Assembly (NCBI RefSeq): GCF_035762905.1
Contig: NZ_DASUCC010000050.1
Coordinates: forward strand, 1 to 30,635
Reading direction: 5' to 3'
DNA from: DASYTH01 sp035762905
GTDB lineage: Bacteria; Actinomycetota; Actinomycetes; Mycobacteriales; Pseudonocardiaceae
DNA: 30,635 nucleotides
Positions 24,851 through 30,635 of the stretch are shown piece by piece; the stretch's first letter is position 1, and each line of letters begins with the position of its first letter. The notes beneath the pieces are model-generated. The model did no database searches, was not told the origin of the DNA, and was given only the letters and a program-made list of their open reading frames with translations. Both the position numbers and the translations under genes were made by a program.

Positions 24851-27800
24851 ATGGCGAACATGCGACGCCCTGCATCCTTGATTCTGGACCTTAGCCTAGT
24901 TGTCCTCGGAGCGCTCCTCGGCATCGTGTCGAGCTTTGCGGTAGCCAAGCTCAAGGAATTGTCATGGTTGGCAACTTGGGCGCAGGTTTGGGCCTTACCC
25001 GGCCTGGGCTGCCTACTGGCCGCCGTCCTAGTACTTCGAATTTGGATTTACAGGCTTGATCAGAAGGAGCCTATCCGAAGATGGACATCCAGTCGGCCGC
25101 CATTTCCGGGCCTGGATGCCTTTGCCGACGAAGACGCTGCGGTGTTCTTTGGGCGGTCGCACGAAATCGACCAGCTACTAGTAAGACTCCATCCAGTCGC
25201 CTCCGACAAGATCTCTCGTCTCATTCCTATCATTGGCCCTTCAGGGGCGGGTAAATCATCTCTAGTTCAAGCTGGATTATTGCCCAGGCTCGCAGTCCGG
25301 AGACAGCGTTGGTTTGTAGTGCCGACGCTTGTCCCTGGGACCTATCCAATCGCCAATCTCACCCAAGTACTGGCAGATCAACTTAGACGACGCCCGCCTA
25401 ATAGAGCAATTTGTCGCTCAATGAAAGGAAGGGCTCGCCATCCTAATGGCGAAAGCTCCTGGAGTCCACTTGAACTACTAAAGAAAGTCCGCGCCGGCAG
25501 GATCGGGCGCATACTTCTAGTAATTGACCAGGCCGAGGAGATTCTCACGCTGGCGGCCCCTTCTGAAAGAGACGAGTTTCTCACTATCCTCGATTCTGCG
25601 ATGCGGGCAGATAACAAGTTGTGGGTGATAATGACACTCCGATCCGAGTTCTTCACTCATTTCTTAACAACTCACTGGAGCCATCTATTCACGCAACCGG
25701 TCGTGGTAGGGCCCCTAAACCGAGACAAACTTCTAAATGTTATCCAAGGCCCCGCCGAGGAAGCAGGGATACGCTTCGATCCGCAGGATCTTCCTTGGCG
25801 GATGGTCATCGACACTGGCAATGGCGATGCATTGCCATTATTGGCATATACACTACAGACTCTATATCACTTTGCAGATAAAAATGGCGTCATCACAGCC
25901 AGTTCATACGATGCGCTGGGCGGCGTGTCTGGCACGTTGAGCCAACGAGCAGACATTGTCTCGGACGACCTGCGCAAGCAGGAGTCCAGTAGTCCAGTGG
26001 TCCAGACACTACTGCGTTTTGTCACTTTGAATGACAATCGGCCTACCAAACGTCCCGTCTTCAAGTCTGCCCTGTCCGACGCCGAGCGAAAGGTAGTAGA
26101 CGCATTCCTGGCGGCACGAATTCTCACAAGCGATACTACGCCAGATTCGAATATGCAAACCGTCTTAAACGTTGCCCATGAGGCGCTGTTCGAACATTGG
26201 CCTCCGCTCCAACATGCGATCGCAACACATGCCGAGGACCTTCAATGGCTAGCGGACTTGGAGCGTTGGGCGCTCGACTGGGAGCGCTCGGGGCGGCGGC
26301 CTACATACCTACTGCAGGGCGATAGGCTCGCCAGTTCGCTGCAGCACTCGCTCAAGTTTCCAAAACTCGGAGGGCACCAACTTACTGTCGATTTCCTCGA
26401 ACAATCCCAAAAGGCGGACCAGAATACGGTACGGCGACTCGCGGATACCGTCGCGCACCGCGCGCTGGATACTATTGAAGACGACCCGGAGCGAGCGCTA
26501 ATGCTGGCCCTCGCAGCCGTAGATGAATACACCATTACCCCATTGGTCGGCCGAGCGCTTGCCACAGCTCTGGTCCGAAATAGGACCACCGTCGTTCTCA
26601 ACGGTCATATTCGCGAGTTAGAGGATGTAGCGTGGTCGCCCGATGGGCTCCGTGTTGCGACGGCGGCCTTTGATCGCACTATCAAAATCTGGGACGTTCG
26701 CACGGGTCAGGTAGAACTCACCCTCAGCGGCCACAACGATCGTGTGTGGGGAGTAGCCTGGTCACCAGACGGGAACCTTTTGGCATCGGGCTCGCGAGAC
26801 CGAACCGCATGCGTGTGGGATACATATACGGGAGCGGCCCTCGTATCGTTGGATGGGCATCAGGGAGGCATCTGGGGTATTTCTTGGTGTCCCGTGGGAC
26901 CATTTATCGCGACCGGTTCGTATGACGGGACCGCGCGCGTATGGGATGTGCGCAATGGCTTTGTTGTCGCGTCCATGAACGGCCATAATCGTGATGTCTG
27001 CGGCGTTGCGTGGTCAAATGATGGGAAGTTCATAGCGACCGGCTCCCGTGATCAAACCGCCAAAGTCTGGGACGCCGCTACGGGGTCCGAGGTACTGACC
27101 TTACGTGGCCATCGGGATGGAGTTTGGAACGTAGATTGGTCGCCCGATGGGCAGTTCATCGCCACTGTTTCGGATGATCGAACTGCCAGAGTGTGGAGTG
27201 CATCTACCGGTGAGCAACTTGTCGTAATACGCGGCCACCAAGATCGAATATGGGGAGTCTCATGGTCGCCGGACGGTCGCCGACTGGCGACTGGGTCACG
27301 AGACAAGACGGCCCGCGTATGGGATTCTATTAGTGGCACTGAGTTACTCACGTTGCGCGGCCATAAAGACGGTGTAGCCAGCGTTAAATGGGCGCCATCG
27401 GGTCAATGGCTTTGCACCGGTTCATTGGATAGAACCGCGCGTGTTTGGGACGCTAGGGAGGAAAGTATAGTCGCATTGAGCGGCCACCGACGCGAAGTCG
27501 TTGCTGCGGTTTGGTCGCCGGATGGCCAGCGTATCGCCACCGGGTCAGACGACCGAACAGCTCGAATATGGGATTCAAATGCAGGCTTGGAAATGATCCG
27601 GATGAGCGGACATAAAGATGCAGTCTGGAGCGTCGCATGGTCCCCGGACGGATCGACTCTAGCGACGGCGTCACTTGATCGAACTGCGCGGTTGTGGAAC
27701 GCCGCGAATGGTGCGGAACGCATGGTCCTTCGCGACCACGATGACTGGGTTTTGGCAGTGGCATGGGCGCCCAGCGGAGAACTTCTAGCTACTAGCTCGG

Positions 27801-28426
27801 CAGACTGGATGGTGCGAATTTGGAACCCTAAAACCGGAGAAAATATCTCAACGATCAAAGGACATAAAGATCGAGTTCGAATAGTGGCCTGGTCGCCGGA
27901 TGGGCGACGGATCGCAACAGGAGATGATTTGGGATTCGTACACATCTGGAATGTGGACAATGGGGAACGTGTCGCCAGTATTAGCGACCATAAATATGCA
28001 GTATGGGCGCTCGCGTGGTCACCTGATGGAGGTCGAATTGCGAGCGCGTCTCGTGGCGGAGCTGTAACGATTTGGGATGTGCAGAGACGCATTATGGAAT
28101 GCGTACTTCTTGGCCATGGAGACACCGTGTGGGGTATGGCATGGTCGCCTGACAGTGCAAAATTGGCCACAGCGTCATCCGACCGCACAGTTCGCATCTG
28201 GGATGTAAATGCCGAGTCCGAGGTCGCAATCGCTGGCGTTCATGCTGCTCCAGTCAGCGATGTTTCTTGGTCACCCGATGGGCATCGATTGGTGACGGCA
28301 TCACAAGACGGTACGGCGAGAATTTGGGATGCTACAGTTACGATGGACAGCATCATTGCAATGGCCCGCCACCGGATTCGCAATTCCCTGACCGAAGCCG
28401 AGAGAGGCACTCTATTGGGTGACTAG
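24851..28426 (+). CDS. Membrane-anchored nSTAND1 NTPase with 14 WD40 repeats
   Basis: 1191 aa. Two N-terminal hydrophobic helices (about 10-33 and 48-67) predict membrane anchoring. The nSTAND1 hallmark PFPGLDAFADEDAAVFFGR starts at residue 84. Walker A GPSGAGKSS is at 129-137 and Walker B LLVIDQAEE at 222-230. Helical arms follow to about 575. From about 580 to 1165 there are 14 WD40 repeats of about 42 residues, each with GH ... VAWSPDG ... IATGS.D.TARVWD, enough for two seven-bladed propellers. The gene uses many A/T-ending codons, including TTA at W-A-L-P-G (about 48-49) and in the AGLLP segment, unlike the PKS region. That suggests transfer, and bldA dependence if the host is like Streptomyces. 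Sensing and signalling, perhaps defence, is inferred. The start ATG lacks a strong ribosome site. Confidence 0.94.
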   Translation: MANMRRPASLILDLSLVVLGALLGIVSSFAVAKLKELSWLATWAQVWALPGLGCLLAAVLVLRIWIYRLDQKEPIRRWTSSRPPFPGLDAFADEDAAVFFGRSHEIDQLLVRLHPVASDKISRLIPIIGPSGAGKSSLVQAGLLPRLAVRRQRWFVVPTLVPGTYPIANLTQVLADQLRRRPPNRAICRSMKGRARHPNGESSWSPLELLKKVRAGRIGRILLVIDQAEEILTLAAPSERDEFLTILDSAMRADNKLWVIMTLRSEFFTHFLTTHWSHLFTQPVVVGPLNRDKLLNVIQGPAEEAGIRFDPQDLPWRMVIDTGNGDALPLLAYTLQTLYHFADKNGVITASSYDALGGVSGTLSQRADIVSDDLRKQESSSPVVQTLLRFVTLNDNRPTKRPVFKSALSDAERKVVDAFLAARILTSDTTPDSNMQTVLNVAHEALFEHWPPLQHAIATHAEDLQWLADLERWALDWERSGRRPTYLLQGDRLASSLQHSLKFPKLGGHQLTVDFLEQSQKADQNTVRRLADTVAHRALDTIEDDPERALMLALAAVDEYTITPLVGRALATALVRNRTTVVLNGHIRELEDVAWSPDGLRVATAAFDRTIKIWDVRTGQVELTLSGHNDRVWGVAWSPDGNLLASGSRDRTACVWDTYTGAALVSLDGHQGGIWGISWCPVGPFIATGSYDGTARVWDVRNGFVVASMNGHNRDVCGVAWSNDGKFIATGSRDQTAKVWDAATGSEVLTLRGHRDGVWNVDWSPDGQFIATVSDDRTARVWSASTGEQLVVIRGHQDRIWGVSWSPDGRRLATGSRDKTARVWDSISGTELLTLRGHKDGVASVKWAPSGQWLCTGSLDRTARVWDAREESIVALSGHRREVVAAVWSPDGQRIATGSDDRTARIWDSNAGLEMIRMSGHKDAVWSVAWSPDGSTLATASLDRTARLWNAANGAERMVLRDHDDWVLAVAWAPSGELLATSSADWMVRIWNPKTGENISTIKGHKDRVRIVAWSPDGRRIATGDDLGFVHIWNVDNGERVASISDHKYAVWALAWSPDGGRIASASRGGAVTIWDVQRRIMECVLLGHGDTVWGMAWSPDSAKLATASSDRTVRIWDVNAESEVAIAGVHAAPVSDVSWSPDGHRLVTASQDGTARIWDATVTMDSIIAMARHRIRNSLTEAERGTLLGD
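26594..28350 (+). repeat. Array of 14 tandem WD40-coding units (about 126 bp each)
   Basis: Each unit runs from the GH dipeptide to the next through VAWSPDG and a WD-type end, with no gaps between units. Neighbouring units differ in surface positions (RDK, LDR, DDR, RDQ) while framework residues hold. Units 10-12 are the most divergent. The array is inside the coding frame. Confidence 0.9.
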
Positions 28427-29604
28427 ATCTACGGCACTTGCGGCCGATTCATTGTAAGGACTTGCTCGCCCCACCGATGCCGGCAGCGCTACCACTGCCC
28501 TCGACGCATGGACGTGGCCGATTGCCATGTGTAGGGCCAGATTCGCAAGTACTGACGACCAGTTAGCGTTGCCACTGGAGGATCCGTCTCCGGGCCATGA
28601 CGCGGGCCGCCGGGTGTCCAGACCGCTTGGCCGAGAGGCTGGCTCAGCTGCTGGATAGTCATCCCAGCGTCGCCCGTCGAAGCTTTTCACAGCTGCAAAC
28701 AACTCCGATGCTCCGGGGCCGGGCTTCGTGATTGGCGACAGCGAGGTCGCCAGGTTTCTAACCTGTTCATCTTGTGACGGGTGAATAGAGCGATCGTCCT
28801 CGGACCCACTCTTGGTGAAATCCCACGAATCGCGTGTGATCTCACGCGTGGTTTGCTGCTCTATGCCCTGATTGGTCGGCGTAGTTTGGTTTGCGTGGCA
28901 GTGCCGCGCTCGGGCTCCACGGCGCGCTGGAGAGGGCGATTCCGTGGTAGGCGGTGGAGCAGGGCTACCCCGCCGGCCAGCACCATGGCCGGACGGCGGG
29001 GGCCGAGCGGATCGCCCGTCGCCCGGCTGGGATCGAGACCCACGGTCGCGGCGAGGTTGTAGCTGGTGCAGCAGCGCCCAGGTGGTGGCGGTGTCGATGC
29101 CATGCACTGGGTGGGGTGAGCGGTTCGGTGGCGCGCAGGATCAGCAGGGTGGTCGCGACATTTCCACCTCCAACGGTGCGGTGGTGGTGAGCAGGCGGCC
29201 AAGGCGACCGTGCCGCACCGGACGGCCGGAACCGGCCGGCTGGCGGCCGGTGCGGGGATCGGGCCTGGCGCGGTGCTCGGTGCCGCCCGACTGGCGGCGC
29301 GAGGGCAGGTCCGGCCCGGTGACCCGGTTTGTGGTGGATGGGTGCGTAGGTGCGTCTGGTCGGCGCGACCAGTCCGGCGCCCGTGATCCGGTCGCGGACC
29401 TGCGCCGGCTGTACGCCTGCGAGACCGCGTCCCGCGCCTTCCCACTTGCCGGCGGAACGGCCGCCGCCTGTGACACACCAAGGCAAGACACGCCACGGTG
29501 GCCGTCGTCGCCGACACGGCGGTCCGGTTCATTGTCACCGCTGCCGTCCCGCCGGACACCCGCGAGCGGATGCTGGCGACCCCGACCGTGTCGGCAGAGC
29601 GACC
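28427..29604. other. Long poorly coding region, possibly decayed genes on the minus strand
   Basis: No convincing gene in 1.18 kb. On the minus strand the frame over about 28870-29070 (LAATVGLDPSRATGDPLGPR, then VLAGGVALLHRLPRN) has some protein character. It may continue from a separate frame near 29160 that begins VATTLLILRATEPLTPP, as in a frameshifted gene. I recognise no family. The 28430-28800 portion shows nothing. One copy of a 35-bp imperfect repeat lies at 28806-28840. Confidence 0.4.
28806..28840. repeat. 35-bp imperfect direct repeat, copy A
   Basis: 28 of 35 bases match the copy at 30601-30635, including the shared core CGAATCGCGTG and the shared TCTTGG. It is followed by CTCACGCGTGG, which partly pairs back with the core to give an imperfect palindrome. 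Confidence 0.5.
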
Positions 29605-30546
29605 CTAGTTGGGATGGGCGCTGATCCGGAGTACCGTGCCATCCGGGTCGTGCAGCCGCATCTCGTACATCCCCCAGGGCCGCACGGATGGTGGTTCGGC
29701 GATGGTCGCGCCGCGCCGGCTCCACTGATCGAACAGATCGTCGAGTTGTGCGGTGGTGTTCACGTCAAGGTGTAGCCGGGTCGGATGCGCGCCGGCGACC
29801 TGGGTCAGTATGAGGTGGGCACGATCCCGGAAGACCAGCGCGGTACCGGGCTCGTCCGGGTCGTCCTCGGCGAGGAACCGGCCGGCCGGGTCGGACCAGC
29901 GCCAGCCGACCTGAAACCCCAGCAGGTCCCGGTAGAACCGCAAGCTCGCGGACAGGTCGCGCACCACAACGTTGGGCCGGCAGGCGTAGATGGCCGGTTC
30001 GTCGGCCCGGCTGGGCCGGTCGCCGGCCAGCAGCCCGAACAGCAGGTCGTCAGTCCACTCACCCTTGGCCCAGGTGTGCTGGACGCGCCGGCCCTCCCGG
30101 CGAAACCCGAGCCGGTCCAGCAGCTTCGCTGATGCGGTGTTGCGGGCGTCGCAGTCCGCCGAGACCCGGCGCACTCCGGTACCGAACACCCGGTCCAGCA
30201 CGCACCGCACCGCCTCGGTCCCGTAGCCCTGTCCCTGGTACGGCCGGGCCACGGTAAACCCCAACCCCGCCTGCATCCGATTGTCGTGCAGGCAGATACC
30301 GATGTCGCCGATCAGCACGCCGTCGCGCTCCACGGCGTACTGGAACCAGCCGGGTGCGCCCTCCTCGGCGGCCGCGAAACCGGCCACCAGCCGGGCAGCG
30401 TCTACTTCGGACACCGGGGCTTCCCACGACTGGTACCGGGCCACTTCCGGATCCGAGCGGTACGCCGCGAACGCGGCCACATCCCCGACGGCGAACCGCC
30501 GCACAACCAGTCGCTCGGTCCACACCGGCAGCTCAGCCACGAACAC
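29605..30546 (-). CDS. GNAT acetyltransferase fused to a VOC (glyoxalase-fold) domain
   Basis: 313 aa from GTG 30546 (or GTG 30540); neither has a clear ribosome site. Residues about 8-178 are a RimJ/RimL-type GNAT: LVVRRFAVGDVAAFAAYRSD, acetyl-CoA loop RPYQGQGYGTEAV, then NTASAKLLDRLGFRREG. Residues about 188-310 are a VOC domain: PNVVVRDLSASLRFYRDLLGF, ALVFRDRAHLILTQ, HLDVNT and LHDPDGTVLRISAHP, with metal- or ligand-site residues His and Glu in the usual places. VOC relatives include bleomycin-type resistance and glyoxalase enzymes. The fusion could modify and bind one small molecule such as an antibiotic or amine (inference). It stands alone at the right end. Confidence 0.92.
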   Translation of the reverse strand: MFVAELPVWTERLVVRRFAVGDVAAFAAYRSDPEVARYQSWEAPVSEVDAARLVAGFAAAEEGAPGWFQYAVERDGVLIGDIGICLHDNRMQAGLGFTVARPYQGQGYGTEAVRCVLDRVFGTGVRRVSADCDARNTASAKLLDRLGFRREGRRVQHTWAKGEWTDDLLFGLLAGDRPSRADEPAIYACRPNVVVRDLSASLRFYRDLLGFQVGWRWSDPAGRFLAEDDPDEPGTALVFRDRAHLILTQVAGAHPTRLHLDVNTTAQLDDLFDQWSRRGATIAEPPSVRPWGMYEMRLHDPDGTVLRISAHPN

Positions 30547-30600
30547 AGGCTACGGGCCAGCGGACATACGCATCCCACGAGTCCGGGCTCCCCTCGAGCA

Positions 30601-30635
30601 CCAGTCTTGGCGTAAGGCCGCGAATCGCGTGAGAT
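30601..30635. repeat. 35-bp imperfect direct repeat, copy B (reaches window edge)
   Basis: Same orientation as copy A at 28806-28840, 28 of 35 identical. It ends at the window boundary, so the repeat may be longer. The two copies bracket the poorly coding region and the GNAT-VOC gene. Confidence 0.5.

Noticed and set aside
26594..28350. 126-bp tandem repeats as a possible CRISPR or satellite
   Set aside because: Periodicity is coding-level (42 codons) with WD40 framework residues; units are diverged and there are no spacers.
28412..29107. 231-codon minus-strand frame after the WD40-STAND gene
   Set aside because: Overlaps the STAND stop codon, mixed composition, no motif or convincing start; kept only as a possible decayed region.

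Overview
This is high-GC DNA with actinomycete-style genes: a modular type I PKS, an AfsR/SARP-type regulator, DUF6247, frequent GTG/TTG starts and GC-rich third codon positions. An actinomycete, possibly of the Pseudonocardiales, is the best guess, inferred from gene style only. The window has two parts. Positions 1-6.8 kb look like the edge of a polyketide biosynthetic cluster. Positions 6.87-29.6 kb look like an accessory region rich in defence-type genes, integrase remnants and broken genes.

Region 1 (1-6.8 kb). A modular PKS gene on the minus strand enters from the left edge. It has an N-terminal docking helix, a complete ketosynthase and the start of an acyltransferase, and the window cuts it at the GHSQG active site. 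Upstream on the same strand is a 1031-aa SARP/NB-ARC/TPR regulator, the probable pathway activator. The 180-bp gap between them holds a CCCCTAG direct repeat and a leader hairpin. Divergent from the regulator is a translationally coupled pair, an MmcQ/YjbR-family protein and an HSL-type alpha/beta hydrolase, followed by a rho-independent terminator.

Region 2 (6.87-22.6 kb). It opens with a tRNA-Pro(UGG)-like gene that has an altered tertiary core. A tyrosine-recombinase fragment and IS21-type transposase remnants follow. Next come an NB-ARC/TPR STAND protein, a frameshifted XRE regulator, a DUF2283 protein, and a complete jetABCD (Wadjet; SMC-like plasmid-defence) operon whose genes overlap end to end. 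Then come a DUF6247/RelE-like toxin-antitoxin pair, a second integrase C-terminal fossil, a hypothetical gene, an AbrB-like gene interrupted by an amber codon, and an intact tyrosine recombinase that is the parent type of both fossils. Three related integrase tails in the same orientation suggest repeated integration and decay at one site.

Region 3 (22.6-30.6 kb). A membrane-anchored protein with an excisionase-like HTH faces away from a two-gene unit, a small Cys-rich protein and a multi-pass membrane protein. Next is a 1191-aa membrane-anchored nSTAND1 NTPase with 14 WD40 repeats, written in lower-GC codons that include TTA and so probably acquired. After a poorly coding 1.2-kb stretch, a GNAT-VOC fusion protein lies on the minus strand. 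A 35-bp imperfect direct repeat (28806-28840 and 30601-30635) brackets that end.

The central theme is a defence/mobile island beside a PKS cluster. Wadjet is a known system. The least explained elements are the WD40-STAND gene with its membrane-protein neighbours, the orphan NB-ARC protein with an unassigned N-terminus, the membrane-tethered HTH protein, and the divergent tRNA at the putative island edge.
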